NCBI GenBank assembly: GCA_016786765.1
Contig: JAEUUZ010000027.1
Span: forward strand, 1 to 49,164
Origin: Chitinophagales bacterium
Lineage (GTDB): Bacteria; Bacteroidota; Bacteroidia; Chitinophagales; LD1
Direction: 5' to 3'
DNA: 49,164 bases
Positions 8,691 through 17,709 of the stretch are shown piece after piece; the stretch's first letter is position 1, and each line of letters starts with the position of its first letter. The notes below the pieces were generated by a model. It saw only the letters and a program-made list of their open reading frames with translations. It was not told the origin of the DNA and searched no databases. The position numbers and the translations under genes are program-made.

Positions 8691-9782
8691 TTATCCTTTG
8701 TTTTTAGCTTGTTCAATTCTCTCTTTTGCAATAATAATAGCTGTTTCCTGTGGTGTAGAATTCTCGTTTCTGGCACGCTCCAATACTTGATATGTTTTCT
8801 CGTAAATCTTCTCTACTAAAGCATTGGTTTCGTTATCTGTTAAGCCTTTTACTTCTTTGTAACAGTTGATTACCCCTCCACCATTGATTAAGAAATCGGG
8901 TGCATAATGAATACCTCGGTCTTTCAACATTTGTCCGTGAATCAATTCATCTGCTAATTGGTTATTTGCAGCACCGGCAATGATTTCACATTTCAATTTT
9001 GGAATCGAATCCGAATTTACGGTTGCGCCTAAAGCACATGGAGCGTATATATCAGTGTCCACATCAAAAATAGATTGCGGATCAACAACCGTTACATTGT
9101 GCTTTTGTGTAATGGCTTCAATGTTTGTGGCATTAATATCGGCAATGGTAATAATGGCATTTTCTTTTACTAGGTGGTCAATCAAATATTGACCAACATG
9201 CCCAACACCTTGAATTAGAATTTTCTTCCCGTTCAAACTATCGCTTCCCGTAGCGAATTTAGTAGCGGCTTTCATACCTAAATAAACTCCGAAAGCAGTA
9301 AAAGGAGAGGGGTCGCCTGCACCGCCCATTTCTATAGGTTTCCCGGAAACATGCTTTGTTTTTTGCATGATATAGGCAATCTCTTTCGTTGAGGTCCCAA
9401 CGTCTTCAGCAGTAATATACTTTCCGTTTAAACTCTCTACAAATTCACCAAATCGCGTCCAGAATTTTTCGGTTCTTAAGTTCTTGTCGCTATTAATAAT
9501 AATGCTTTTTCCGCCACCTAAATTAATACCGTTGATAGACGATTTGTAGGTCATACCTCTAGATAGTCGCAACACATCCCAAAGTGCTTCCGTTTCATTC
9601 GCGTAATTCCAAATTCTGCAGCCACCAAGTGCAGGTCCTAAAGTAGTATCGTGAACGGCAATAATTCCTTTTAACCCGGTTTCCTTATCGTTAAAATAAA
9701 GGATTTGCTCGTGTTCGTAGGCTTGCATCTGTGCAAGAATATCGGAAGTTGGTTGTTTGAACAAAGATGAAGTTGTACTCAT
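8691..9782 (-). CDS. Glu/Leu/Phe/Val dehydrogenase, leucine dehydrogenase type
   Basis: The 363-residue length is right for leucine/valine dehydrogenase and shorter than glutamate dehydrogenase. Motifs in order: GPALGGCRIW, GGGKSII with the substrate-binding Lys, TAEDVGTS with the catalytic Asp region, a Rossmann segment KKILIQGVGHVGQYL, then APCALGATVN and INGGGVINCY. It should catalyse NAD-dependent reversible oxidative deamination of branched-chain amino acids in the cytoplasm. It is first in an operon with nusB, with no gap. A near-consensus -7 box (CATATTTG on the minus strand) lies about 25 nt before the start. The choice of Leu over Val or Phe as substrate is inference. Confidence 0.9.
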   Translation of the reverse strand: MSTTSSLFKQPTSDILAQMQAYEHEQILYFNDKETGLKGIIAVHDTTLGPALGGCRIWNYANETEALWDVLRLSRGMTYKSSINGINLGGGKSIIINSDKNLRTEKFWTRFGEFVESLNGKYITAEDVGTSTKEIAYIMQKTKHVSGKPIEMGGAGDPSPFTAFGVYLGMKAATKFATGSDSLNGKKILIQGVGHVGQYLIDHLVKENAIITIADINATNIEAITQKHNVTVVDPQSIFDVDTDIYAPCALGATVNSDSIPKLKCEIIAGAANNQLADELIHGQMLKDRGIHYAPDFLINGGGVINCYKEVKGLTDNETNALVEKIYEKTYQVLERARNENSTPQETAIIIAKERIEQAKNKG

Positions 9783-9824
9783 GGCATCAGTTATCAGAAC
9801 GCAAATATGGAAGATTATTTGGTA

Positions 9825-10679
9825 TTAATAAGCGTTCCCGCGATTAAAGAAGTAATGTACTCCTGCTTGCAGTCCAATTCTGAAATTACGCGATTTTTGA
9901 TAATTAAGGTCGTTTTTGCTATACCAATCAATGGTTTTTAGGAATTTACCATTTAAATCGGTAAAGCCAATATAGGTAGGCAATCCAACCGATAACACAA
10001 GCCATTCTTTAGGATAGATATCTAACCCGAAATTCAGTAACAATCCCGCATCAAACTTTTGAAATTTCTGATCAGGAGTATATTTCTTAGCGTCAACCGA
10101 TTCAACATTATTTACATAAACTGTTTCTGTGCCTGATGTTCTTATGCCGATTTGCGGCCCGGCCATAACAAAGAAATTAGTGCGCTCATCTAATCGGCAC
10201 TGATATTTCAGCAATAAGGGAATTTGAACATATTGCAATTTTACAATTCTACGCACGTTTACATAACGTGTTACTCCTACATAATTTGGGTTAGTAGGGT
10301 CGTTCTTAGCAACCGGTCCCAAGAAGTCATCATCGTATTTTTGTCCTGCCCAGCTAAACGATGGTTCAATTTGTATGCCCCAATTTTTATGAAATTGATA
10401 CCCCAATTCAACCCCAATGTTCCCTCCCCAGGTGAACACATAGTCCATTTCCGATTGCCTAACAATTGGCTCGTTAAAGAGGTTGAGTGTATTGTAATTG
10501 TTTTGATTAAATATCCACGAACTGTTGAATGATCCCACTAGTCCGATATGGAGACCTTTGCGCAATGCACCGTCCCAACTGCTTGTCCATTGCGACTTTC
10601 TATAAGAATATTGTGCCGAAGAATCGTTCGCAAAAGCAAAAATCAGAACAATGGTTAATAGAAATGCGTTTTTAATCAT
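9825..10679 (-). CDS. PorT-family outer membrane beta-barrel protein
   Basis: The 284-residue protein begins with a signal peptide (FLLTIVLIFAFANDSSAQ). Alternating hydrophobic/polar beta strands fill the rest, with repeated patterns such as GLHIGLVGSF, GGNIGVELGYQF, YVQIPLLLKYQ, FVMAGPQIG and FRIGLQAGVHYFF, ending in an aromatic terminal strand. This fits the outer-membrane beta-barrel domain of PorT-like proteins common in Bacteroidota. The best-known relative takes part in T9SS, but many paralogues have no known role. The gene is divergent from the methyltransferase at 10728 and has no operon partner. Confidence 0.8.
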   Translation of the reverse strand: MIKNAFLLTIVLIFAFANDSSAQYSYRKSQWTSSWDGALRKGLHIGLVGSFNSSWIFNQNNYNTLNLFNEPIVRQSEMDYVFTWGGNIGVELGYQFHKNWGIQIEPSFSWAGQKYDDDFLGPVAKNDPTNPNYVGVTRYVNVRRIVKLQYVQIPLLLKYQCRLDERTNFFVMAGPQIGIRTSGTETVYVNNVESVDAKKYTPDQKFQKFDAGLLLNFGLDIYPKEWLVLSVGLPTYIGFTDLNGKFLKTIDWYSKNDLNYQKSRNFRIGLQAGVHYFFNRGNAY

Positions 10680-10727
10680 ATCCTTTTAAATTCGTCCATA
10701 AATCTAAAAAATAAACCGCTAACACCA

Positions 10728-11510
10728 ATGTTTGAAACATTTTCGCACCGATTTAAAAGCTGGTTGTGGTTTCAAAAAAGCGCACAAACGCGGTATTATA
10801 TTCATTCGCCCTATGTGTTTGCGTTTTATTGCAAAGTTTTAGACGAGCCTTTCAATGCTGCTTGCTTGGCCATTGAGGACCTTTGGTTACAAACGAAAGC
10901 TAACGACACCCCCGTTCAAATTGAAGATTTTGGGGCTAAAAAAGGCAACTACACCAGTTCTTTAAGCTATTTAGCTAAAAATGTAGCCATTCAGCCGAAG
11001 TATGGTAAAGTGCTTCATCATTTTTTGAAGTTTAATGAGGCTACCTATGTACTGGAATTAGGGACTTCGCTTGGCTTTGGGACTGCCTATATGGCTACAG
11101 CCAAACCCGGTATAGAACTCACTAGTATCGATGCCTCAGCATCCGTTCAAAACTATGCTAAAACGTTTCATCAATCCTTAGGGTTGAAAAACATTAATTA
11201 TATCAATGCTACTTTTGACGATACATTACCAAAATTGTTAAACGATTATCCTCGGTTAGATGTGGTTTACATTGACGGAAACCATACCTATGAAGCAACT
11301 TTACGTTATTTTCATATGTTGCTGCCTAAATGCACTGCCAATACCGTTTTAATATTTGACGATATCTATTGGAGTAAGGGCATGACCGATGCTTGGGCCG
11401 CCATCAAGCAAAACGAAAACGTACGTTTAACTATAGATGTTTTTCAATTGGGTTTCGTTTTTTTTCGGACAGAGCGTTTAGCTAAAGAAGATTTTATTTT
11501 GCGGTATTAG
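10728..11510 (+). CDS. Class I SAM-dependent methyltransferase (O-methyltransferase-like)
   Basis: 260 residues. The SAM-binding motif I VLELGTSLGFGTAYMA lies near residues 107-122, followed by the acidic end of strand 2 (LTSIDAS) and the YIDGNHTYEATLRYFHML segment found in catechol/caffeoyl-CoA-type O-methyltransferases. DDIYWSKGM follows, the region where these enzymes bind metal. No signal peptide, so cytoplasmic. Substrate unknown. The 3' end overlaps the convergent gene by 4 nt. Confidence 0.83.
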   Translation: MFETFSHRFKSWLWFQKSAQTRYYIHSPYVFAFYCKVLDEPFNAACLAIEDLWLQTKANDTPVQIEDFGAKKGNYTSSLSYLAKNVAIQPKYGKVLHHFLKFNEATYVLELGTSLGFGTAYMATAKPGIELTSIDASASVQNYAKTFHQSLGLKNINYINATFDDTLPKLLNDYPRLDVVYIDGNHTYEATLRYFHMLLPKCTANTVLIFDDIYWSKGMTDAWAAIKQNENVRLTIDVFQLGFVFFRTERLAKEDFILRY

Positions 11511-12259
11511 TTGTTGGCTAACCTGAATACTTTCTTTGCCTCTTGAAGTGCCGGAAAGGAAACAACAATAAGGTATGTGTTGCTTTCCACTAAATCTTTG
11601 TCGATTACAATTTCATTCACTACGTTTTCTTTTACATACAATTTTCTGCCCAAGAAATCGGTGATTAAAACATTAAATGTAGGTTCATTTGTGGATGTAA
11701 CTTTGATTGAGTTCGGAGTTTGTTGTACCTGAAGACCTTCTTCTGCTTGCTGTTTTTCAATGCCTACACCAATGCCGGCTTCCCCTGTTTTAATGCAGAA
11801 ATTAGGAGAGCTCGAGAAACAGGTGTTCACAAAATCAGATCCAACGACATAATCACTCAACTCTAGATAATAGCCGGTCGGGAAATTATATCTAATTCTT
11901 AGCCATGCGCAACACATCGCCCCGTTATGTTTGATTTTTAATCCAACAAATTTTAGGGTGTTAATTGGGAAGGTTGGTGCTCTGAAAATCCCCGTGTCTT
12001 GCAACGTATTTACTCCGAGTGTTACACCACTATTATAGGCTATAATATTTCGGGATCCATCTGTTTCGACTTTTGCTCCGTTTTTGCCGACTAAGGAGCA
12101 AGAGTTAGGGTCGAGTAATATATCTGAAACACCGTCATTATTGAGGTCGTATAATGCCGGTGTAGTAGTTAAGTATGCTGGTGTTAAGCTTGAACATTGC
12201 CCAAAACTTACAGTTGTTGATACAACCAAAAGGATTAAAAAGGTAAACGCTTTTTTCAT
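11507..12259 (-). CDS. Secreted protein with T9SS-type C-terminal domain
   Basis: 250 residues with a Sec signal (FTFLILLVVSTTVSFGQ). A calcium-loop-like stretch YDLNNDGVSDILLDP, of the kind seen in FG-GAP or dockerin-like repeats, lies near residue 40. The mature part contains paired Cys residues. The last ~80 residues (NSIKVTSTNEPTFNVLITDFLGRKLY...) have the beta-sandwich pattern of T9SS sorting domains, which direct cargo through the outer membrane and are cleaved. No enzymatic motif is visible and the function is unknown. A good promoter lies directly upstream on the minus strand (12273-12302). Confidence 0.75.
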   Translation of the reverse strand: MKKAFTFLILLVVSTTVSFGQCSSLTPAYLTTTPALYDLNNDGVSDILLDPNSCSLVGKNGAKVETDGSRNIIAYNSGVTLGVNTLQDTGIFRAPTFPINTLKFVGLKIKHNGAMCCAWLRIRYNFPTGYYLELSDYVVGSDFVNTCFSSSPNFCIKTGEAGIGVGIEKQQAEEGLQVQQTPNSIKVTSTNEPTFNVLITDFLGRKLYVKENVVNEIVIDKDLVESNTYLIVVSFPALQEAKKVFRLANN

Positions 12260-12272
12260 TTCATATTTTTTC

Positions 12273-12302
12273 CAAAAATAGAAATTGCTTCTTTAGCACC
12301 AA
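12273..12302 (-). promoter_or_regulatory. Bacteroidota-type promoter for the T9SS cargo gene
   Basis: On the minus strand TTG (12302-12300), 19 nt and TATTTTTG (12280-12273) match the Bacteroidota -33/-7 consensus (TTG ... TAnnTTTG). The ATG follows at 12259, so the 5' leader would be very short. Confidence 0.6.
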
Positions 12303-12401
12303 CTTATTTTGAGGTTAATAAAGAATAGTTTTCTATTCTATGTATTTAAATAACAATAGATTAATCGCAAAATGAACAGTAGAGAAAAGGACGGTAAGTG
12401 T

Positions 12402-12866
12402 TTAAAACATTCCTTTTACCCATTCCACTACATTGATATGGAAAATGTAGTAAGGTGCATAGAGCACAATCGACCAGCTTACACAGGCTACAATCATTTG
12501 TGTAATTACTTTTCGTTTGTTCGTAGTTAAGTCCATGGCGAAGAAAACGCCAACAGGAATAGAAAGCACAATTGGCGTTAAAAAGGCAATGCCCCACAAT
12601 CCGAAAATTTGTTTTACACGAGCTAAGAAACGCGTTCTTCTAGAGAATTTTTTATTGAACTTATTCGGGAATTTTTTGATAAGCCATTGTTGTGCAAAGT
12701 CATCAATATATACAAACGTAACAATACCGATTATCCCTCCTATTAAGTTAGATACTGTACCCGGAATGCCCATATTTGCGGCAATTACAGCAGAAGTCGC
12801 CAGCGAAAATTTCACTGTTGAGCCTACTAAAACGGCTAAATTGGATATAACGGTATGAAGGATCAT
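12402..12866 (-). CDS. Small integral membrane protein, possibly Sm_multidrug_ex-like
   Basis: 154 residues with four or so hydrophobic segments (about 5-30, 38-55, 88-110, 122-145) and a basic cytoplasmic loop (KKFPNKFNKKFSRRTR). The segment GLWGIAFLTPIVLSIPVGVF before the third helix has a Gly/Pro pattern like the one in small multidrug export and related membrane proteins, but similarity is only at pattern level. It is third in the ftsK-lolA transcription unit, 30 nt after lolA. Function not recognised. Confidence 0.65.
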   Translation of the reverse strand: MILHTVISNLAVLVGSTVKFSLATSAVIAANMGIPGTVSNLIGGIIGIVTFVYIDDFAQQWLIKKFPNKFNKKFSRRTRFLARVKQIFGLWGIAFLTPIVLSIPVGVFFAMDLTTNKRKVITQMIVACVSWSIVLYAPYYIFHINVVEWVKGMF

Positions 12867-12896
12867 AGATAACTGTACGAATTAAATCAAATTAAG

Positions 12897-13565
12897 TTAT
12901 CTCAAGTCAACTAATTTTACCTTTGGGAACTTTTTAACATCGAAAATAAATGAACTGTCGGGAAGTTCCGATGAAGTTACTTTTAATGGTTTGTAAATGT
13001 AACGCGTACCATTTTTTTCGTAGATTTTTACTTCCAAAATTTCTTTAGTTACCTCATCTATTCCCACATCCAATTTGAAGAATGTAGATTTTTTATTGGA
13101 AGGGGCCATTTCAATTACTGTAATCTTTTTGCCGGCCATTTGCTTCTTTTCTTTCACTTGAAATGCATAATCGGTTTCATACAAGCTGAATAATTTACTT
13201 GGCGAAAATACTTCATTACTCTCTATGTAATCGTTGACTTGGCATTCATTGTTTTTTGTGATATAGGTCCATATATCTTTGCCATTGCAATACACTTCGT
13301 TACCGGCAATGGCTACTTTAAACATTTTTCCCTTTAACGATACTTTTCCGGTTTGTACTTCTGTATATTTTGAATCCGGTTCATCGGCTTTCAACTTCGG
13401 GCGAATCATCGTTAATTGAAAATCAGCAGTGATAGCCGGGTAGGCCTTGTATTTCTGTGAAGAACTTTTCAGTAACGCAGCTGCTTCCGAGTCAGAAATA
13501 GTGGAACTCTTTTGCGCTGTTGCTCCCAACGCAATAAGGCAAAAAAATAGAATACTTGTTCTCAT
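12897..13565 (-). CDS. lolA: LolA-like outer-membrane lipoprotein carrier protein
   Basis: The ATG at 13565 gives a proper signal peptide (MRTSILFFCLIALGATAQ). A longer frame from 13628 only adds residues in front of it, so the shorter start of 222 residues was chosen. The mature part follows the LolA pattern: an early YxAxxADFQLTM strand, then SLKGKMFKVAIAGNEVYCNGKDIWTYI and NEVFSPSKLFSLYE, and a C-terminal half of beta strands. LolA carries lipoproteins through the periplasm from LolCDE to the outer membrane. Position directly after ftsK is a frequent arrangement in this phylum. Confidence 0.85.
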   Translation of the reverse strand: MRTSILFFCLIALGATAQKSSTISDSEAAALLKSSSQKYKAYPAITADFQLTMIRPKLKADEPDSKYTEVQTGKVSLKGKMFKVAIAGNEVYCNGKDIWTYITKNNECQVNDYIESNEVFSPSKLFSLYETDYAFQVKEKKQMAGKKITVIEMAPSNKKSTFFKLDVGIDEVTKEILEVKIYEKNGTRYIYKPLKVTSSELPDSSFIFDVKKFPKVKLVDLR

Positions 13566-13628
13566 GGTTTGAATCTGCTTAAAGATATAATGAATGGCAT
13601 AAAATCCATGCCAAAACGCATGGGCCAT

Positions 13629-16151
13629 TTATTTCTCGCGCAACTTTAGCAAAATTTGTTCTAATTCCAGTTCGGTTTTTACACGTACTTCGCGCGATTT
13701 GCTCCCTAAGTTTTCGCCTACAATTCCCGCAGCCTCCAATTGATCCATTAAACGACCGGCACGGTTATACCCTAGTTTTAATCTGCGTTGAATTAAAGAC
13801 GTTGAGCCAATTTGATTCTGCACAATCACTCTAGCGGCATCTTCAAACATACTGTCTAAATCGCCATCAGCCATAAAATCATCGCCTGCCGATTTATCAT
13901 TTGGATCGATGTATTCAGGTAATAAGAAGGCTTCTTGGAAACCTTGCTGATCACAAACGTGCTTACAAATTCTGTCTACTTCAGGTGTATCCACAAAGCC
14001 GCACTGTAACCGAATAATATCGCTACCCTGTGATAACAACATATCACCTCTACCAATCAACTGCTCAGATCCTCCGGCATCTAAAATGGTGCGTGAATCG
14101 ATTTTAGAGGTTGTTTTGAAGGCAATACGAGCCGGGAAGTTAGCTTTGATGGTTCCCGTAATGATGTTTACGGAAGGACGTTGTGTTGCTAAAATCAAGT
14201 GAATGCCAATGGCACGCGCTAACTGTGCCAAACGGGCAATAGGCATCTCAACTTCTTTCCCAGCTGTCATAATCAAATCGGCAAACTCATCTACAACTAA
14301 AACGATGTACGGAAGAAATTGATGTCCGTTATTCGGATTCAATTGGCGGTTCAAAAATTTATGATTGTATTCTTTCAAATTCCGCACACTCGCCTTTTTC
14401 AATAACTCATAACGATTATCCATTTCTAAACACAATGCATTCAAGGTGGTTACCACTTTTTTGGTATCAGTGATAATTGCATCTTCTTCACCAGGAAGTT
14501 TCGCTAAGAAATGTTTCTCTAATGTTTCATATAAACTCAACTCCACTTTTTTCGGATCCACCATCACAAACTTCAATTGTGAAGGATGCTTTTTATATAA
14601 CAAGGAAACGAGAATTGCATTGATACCTACTGATTTTCCTTGTCCGGTTGCCCCCGCCATCAATAAGTGCGGCATTTTCGATAAGTCGGCTACAATAATT
14701 TCGTTCGAAATAGTTTTCCCCAAACAGATCGGTAAATCGGCTGTAGTGTTTTGGAATTTTTCTGACTGTAACAACGAACGCATCGAAACAATTTCCTTAT
14801 TCACATTCGGCACCTCAATACCAATGGTACCTTTACCCGGAATGGGTGCAATGATACGAATACCAAGCGCTGCAAGACTTAGCGCAATATCGTCTTCCAA
14901 GTTTTTAATCTTAGAAATACGCACTCCGGCAGCAGGTACAATTTCGTACAATGTAACGGTAGGACCAACGGTTGCTTTAATTTTCGAAATCTCAATCGAG
15001 TAGTTGTTCAGCGTTGAAACAATTTGGTTCTTATTGCGCTCCAATTCTTCCGGATCAATTTTGATTTTCTCGTTACCGTGCTCATCTAAAAACTCCAATT
15101 TCGGGAACACATAATTCGATAATGATAGGGTAGGATCGTAGTTGGTGCCAATGCTGCCAAGCGTTTCACCTTTATCTTCTTGCTTGATTTCCGCTACTTG
15201 TAAGTCGAGTGCATCATCATCTTCTGTTTCTAATTCTAAATCAAGATTCTTGGTAGGTTTTTTACTGATGGGAGGAGCAGCATTGTTGATTAATTCCATT
15301 TCTAAGTCGGCTTCTTCCTCTTCTTCAGGCATTTCAGCAGGTTCTTCCTCAGGGAATGTAGGCTCAGGAGCTGCGTCTTTAATTTTATCTTTACCGAAGA
15401 TGTTTTCATCCTCATCCACAAACGCAGGTACGATAGGAGCACCGTTGCCTTTTCCTAAATCGCCCTCCATCTTTTTCGTTGGTGTAATGTGTTTCCCGAA
15501 ATCGTAATTAAAGGCCCATATCAATACGAGTAACGAATAAGCAACAAGAATGGCAGCTACACCAATAGGTTTTAACAGTCCTGTAAGTAAGCCTTCGCTA
15601 CCGGTAAGGTAATTGCCAAAGCCCCCGCCCCAGTTAATTACCGAGTCGGGAACAGTAAGTGAATTCACAAATGCTAAAAGCGCGGAAACCCAAACCAGTG
15701 CTATAAATCCGTATACAAACCATTTTAATAATTTGAAGCTGGATTTAGCGAAAAACAAATTGAATCCGAACACAAAACTAAGTACAGCCAACAAGTAAGC
15801 TCCAAATCCGAACAATCGTTCTACTAAAAGGTAAGAAAGCAAAGCACCGATGCGTCCCATGCTATTGCTCACCTTCACGCCATTATCCATTAATGCTGCA
15901 CCGGCTCGGTTGTTTATTTCCGATTGATCAGCTGCGGCACTGAAAATATGTGAGGTGATAGCCACTAGCACAATAAAAGCGAATATAAGTAAGCCAAGTC
16001 CAATGGTTTTCGAAATCCGTCCATCGTTCCACCATTTAAGCTCTTCAGTAGTATCGGCCTCATTTCCAGCACCTTTTTTAGCACTGGGTGCAGTGTTTTC
16101 CTCGGTTGGGGCTTTTCTTTTTCTTTCCTTTTTTGGTTCTGTATTTTCCAT
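13629..16151 (-). CDS. ftsK: DNA translocase FtsK
   Basis: About 840 residues. A charged N-terminus is followed by four membrane helices (about 50-195), which tether the protein at the division septum, then an acidic linker (EEEPAEMPEEEEEADLE). The motor domain carries Walker A GATGQGKSVG near residue 500 and Walker B VLVVDEFADLI near 620. The C-terminal gamma winged helix (STSLIQRRLKLGYNRAGRLMDQLE) recognises polar DNA motifs. FtsK pumps DNA to resolve chromosome dimers at dif with XerCD. The ATG at 16151 is preferred over an in-frame TTG at 16169, whose GGA would sit only 1 nt away. First gene of the ftsK-lolA unit. Confidence 0.95.
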   Translation of the reverse strand: MENTEPKKERKRKAPTEENTAPSAKKGAGNEADTTEELKWWNDGRISKTIGLGLLIFAFIVLVAITSHIFSAAADQSEINNRAGAALMDNGVKVSNSMGRIGALLSYLLVERLFGFGAYLLAVLSFVFGFNLFFAKSSFKLLKWFVYGFIALVWVSALLAFVNSLTVPDSVINWGGGFGNYLTGSEGLLTGLLKPIGVAAILVAYSLLVLIWAFNYDFGKHITPTKKMEGDLGKGNGAPIVPAFVDEDENIFGKDKIKDAAPEPTFPEEEPAEMPEEEEEADLEMELINNAAPPISKKPTKNLDLELETEDDDALDLQVAEIKQEDKGETLGSIGTNYDPTLSLSNYVFPKLEFLDEHGNEKIKIDPEELERNKNQIVSTLNNYSIEISKIKATVGPTVTLYEIVPAAGVRISKIKNLEDDIALSLAALGIRIIAPIPGKGTIGIEVPNVNKEIVSMRSLLQSEKFQNTTADLPICLGKTISNEIIVADLSKMPHLLMAGATGQGKSVGINAILVSLLYKKHPSQLKFVMVDPKKVELSLYETLEKHFLAKLPGEEDAIITDTKKVVTTLNALCLEMDNRYELLKKASVRNLKEYNHKFLNRQLNPNNGHQFLPYIVLVVDEFADLIMTAGKEVEMPIARLAQLARAIGIHLILATQRPSVNIITGTIKANFPARIAFKTTSKIDSRTILDAGGSEQLIGRGDMLLSQGSDIIRLQCGFVDTPEVDRICKHVCDQQGFQEAFLLPEYIDPNDKSAGDDFMADGDLDSMFEDAARVIVQNQIGSTSLIQRRLKLGYNRAGRLMDQLEAAGIVGENLGSKSREVRVKTELELEQILLKLREK

Positions 16152-16243
16152 CTTGCCAAATGTCTTCAATCCTTTCAGACTAATAGCTATTTGCGATTTG
16201 GTAATTGTAAACAGTGATTGTGAAAATGTATAGTATAATGAAG

Positions 16244-16273
16244 TTGTTTGTTTTCAAAAAAAATATACATTTG
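16244..16273 (+). promoter_or_regulatory. Promoter of tRNA-Leu
   Basis: TTG at 16244-16246, a 19-nt spacer and TACATTTG at 16266-16273 fit the Bacteroidota consensus. The tRNA begins 23 nt later. Confidence 0.7.
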
Positions 16274-16295
16274 CAATCCGAAACGCGAAATCAAT

Positions 16296-16380
16296 GCCTC
16301 AGTGGCGGAATTGGTAGACGCGCTCGACTCAAAATCGAGTGTTGAAAGACGTGGGGGTTCGATTCCCTCCTGGGGTACCA
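16296..16380 (+). tRNA. tRNA-Leu (anticodon CAA)
   Basis: An 85-nt cloverleaf. The acceptor stem GCCTCAG pairs with CTGGGGT through two G-U pairs. The D-arm contains AATTGGTAGAC. The anticodon stem CTCGA/TCGAG encloses the loop CTCAAAA with anticodon CAA. A long variable arm is typical of leucine tRNAs, and the T-arm contains GGTTCGATTCC. The CCA end is encoded. It reads UUG codons. Confidence 0.96.
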
Positions 16381-16381
16381 A

Positions 16382-16412
16382 AAAAAGACCGTGAATATTC
16401 ACGGTCTTTTTT
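16382..16412. terminator. Perfect palindromic terminator after tRNA-Leu
   Basis: GACCGTGAAT/ATTCACGGTC forms a perfect 10-bp stem flanked by A-runs on the left and T-runs on the right, so it can stop transcription from both strands: the tRNA from the left and the mtfA operon from the right. Confidence 0.85.
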
Positions 16413-16438
16413 ATTGCTAGTTATTATGTTACGCTTTC

Positions 16439-17281
16439 TTATTCATTCAGCAAACAACACTTCTTATACTTTTTTCCACTACCACAAGGGCATGGGTCAT
16501 TTCGATCCACTTTTGTTTTATCTTTTCCAAAGTTAGCCTTGTCTTGAAAATCGTAGGTTTCAGCAGGATCTTGTAAGAACGTTCGACTTAATAAAGCATA
16601 CACTTCAGGATGTTCCTCTATTAGTTTCTCAGGCCGTTCGAAAAAATATTCTGAGCAAACAGTTAAAAACTCTTGTTCGTTCGTAGCTCCATAAGCACGA
16701 ATAGTAGATTCATCAGCTTTGATATTCGCCATTTCATCTTCAGCCACTTTCATCCAGAGTTTGATTAGCTCAGCCGACATAAAATGTGTTGGCAAACCAT
16801 CCAATACGCCATCTGCACTGTCGAGGATATGCACAAATTCATGAATACCAACGTTGCTCTTATCGTTGTTGTTTTTGAAACCCTGTATCAACGCACTTTC
16901 TGAAAGATACATATCTGTAAAATGGCCGTTGTAACGCACTTCACCTAAGGTAAATCCACTTTCAAACTTCGATACAGCCGCTTTAACTATCACTACTTTC
17001 GATAGCTGATTTTTGTAGTGAAAGGCGTGACCAAATGTTACAATCACGGCCGAACTGGCTACGAGTAACTCTACCAATCGAGATGGCTCCACATCATCAA
17101 AATGAACCGAAACATGCGCTAAAAAAGCAGATACTTGCTGCTCGAAATCAGTTTTCCGATGCTCCGGCAATTGCGCATAATAGAAAACATGTTCTTGCAA
17201 AAGTGCAATGTCTTCTATGCTTAAAGGTTCACCATGCAATGAATTGTTTCCAAATAAGCTGCTGATAAAATCACCTAACAT
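16439..17281 (-). CDS. mtfA: MtfA-like zinc-dependent peptidase with C-terminal SEC-C motif
   Basis: 280 residues. The MtfA (DUF980) fold is shown by the order LPEHRKTDFEQQVSAFLAH near the N-terminus, the central HEFVH (147-151, zinc and catalytic Glu) and the downstream EQEFLTVCSEYFFERP segment with a further zinc ligand. The C-terminal tail DPCPCGSGKKYKKCC (about 260-275) is a SEC-C zinc-binding motif as in SecA, not found in E. coli MtfA. In E. coli MtfA binds the Mlc repressor and affects glucose uptake. Here the partner is unknown. It is the last gene of a three-gene unit with two small membrane proteins (3- and 8-nt gaps). Confidence 0.87.
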   Translation of the reverse strand: MLGDFISSLFGNNSLHGEPLSIEDIALLQEHVFYYAQLPEHRKTDFEQQVSAFLAHVSVHFDDVEPSRLVELLVASSAVIVTFGHAFHYKNQLSKVVIVKAAVSKFESGFTLGEVRYNGHFTDMYLSESALIQGFKNNNDKSNVGIHEFVHILDSADGVLDGLPTHFMSAELIKLWMKVAEDEMANIKADESTIRAYGATNEQEFLTVCSEYFFERPEKLIEEHPEVYALLSRTFLQDPAETYDFQDKANFGKDKTKVDRNDPCPCGSGKKYKKCCLLNE

Positions 17282-17284
17282 TCT

Positions 17285-17701
17285 TCATTTAGTTAATCTC
17301 GTAGCAATGAATCCGCCTAAAAATCCCATAGGGAAGTAGGCTCCAAGTAAGTCAGTAATCGTAAACCAAGTGGGGGATGGTAACATAAAAATATTCATAA
17401 TACCACCAATCATGAACCAAGCGGCAATACCCAGCGCATAAACCATTTTGTGTTTTGGAACAATGATGGCTGTAATACCAGCGCCAATAAGTGTTCCCAA
17501 TGCATGCGCCAGAAAAGGCATAAGAAAATGCTTAGGTTCCATCAAATGCATGGAAGCTTTAAGTCCCTCCATTGTTTTTAAATCGGCTCCTTCCGGTGGA
17601 GGAATAATATGGCCGCTTACCATAATAATAGCCATGTTGAGCGCTCCGCCAATTAGTACTCCGGCTAATACTGCTAAAACATTTTTGAGTATTGGATTCA
17701 T
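17285..17701 (-). CDS. Small four-helix membrane protein of unknown function
   Basis: 138 residues with four predicted membrane segments (about 7-30, 60-82, 88-108, 115-135), Gly-rich helix faces (GVLIGGALN, GTLIGAGI, GGIMN) and a short loop HIIPPPEG between helices 1 and 2. No signal peptide other than the first helix and no catalytic motif. It lies 3 nt upstream of mtfA in one transcription unit. Similar small proteins are common in Bacteroidota, but no function is known to me. Confidence 0.7.
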   Translation of the reverse strand: MNPILKNVLAVLAGVLIGGALNMAIIMVSGHIIPPPEGADLKTMEGLKASMHLMEPKHFLMPFLAHALGTLIGAGITAIIVPKHKMVYALGIAAWFMIGGIMNIFMLPSPTWFTITDLLGAYFPMGFLGGFIATRLTK

Positions 17702-17709
17702 TTTACTTC

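Noticed and set aside
12517..12858. 113-codon plus-strand frame
   Set aside because: Antisense to the membrane-protein gene at 12402-12866, whose hydrophobic pattern is coherent.
14446..15003. 185-codon open frame on the plus strand
   Set aside because: Fully antisense to the conserved ftsK motor domain; low-complexity Ser/Phe-rich translation without motifs.
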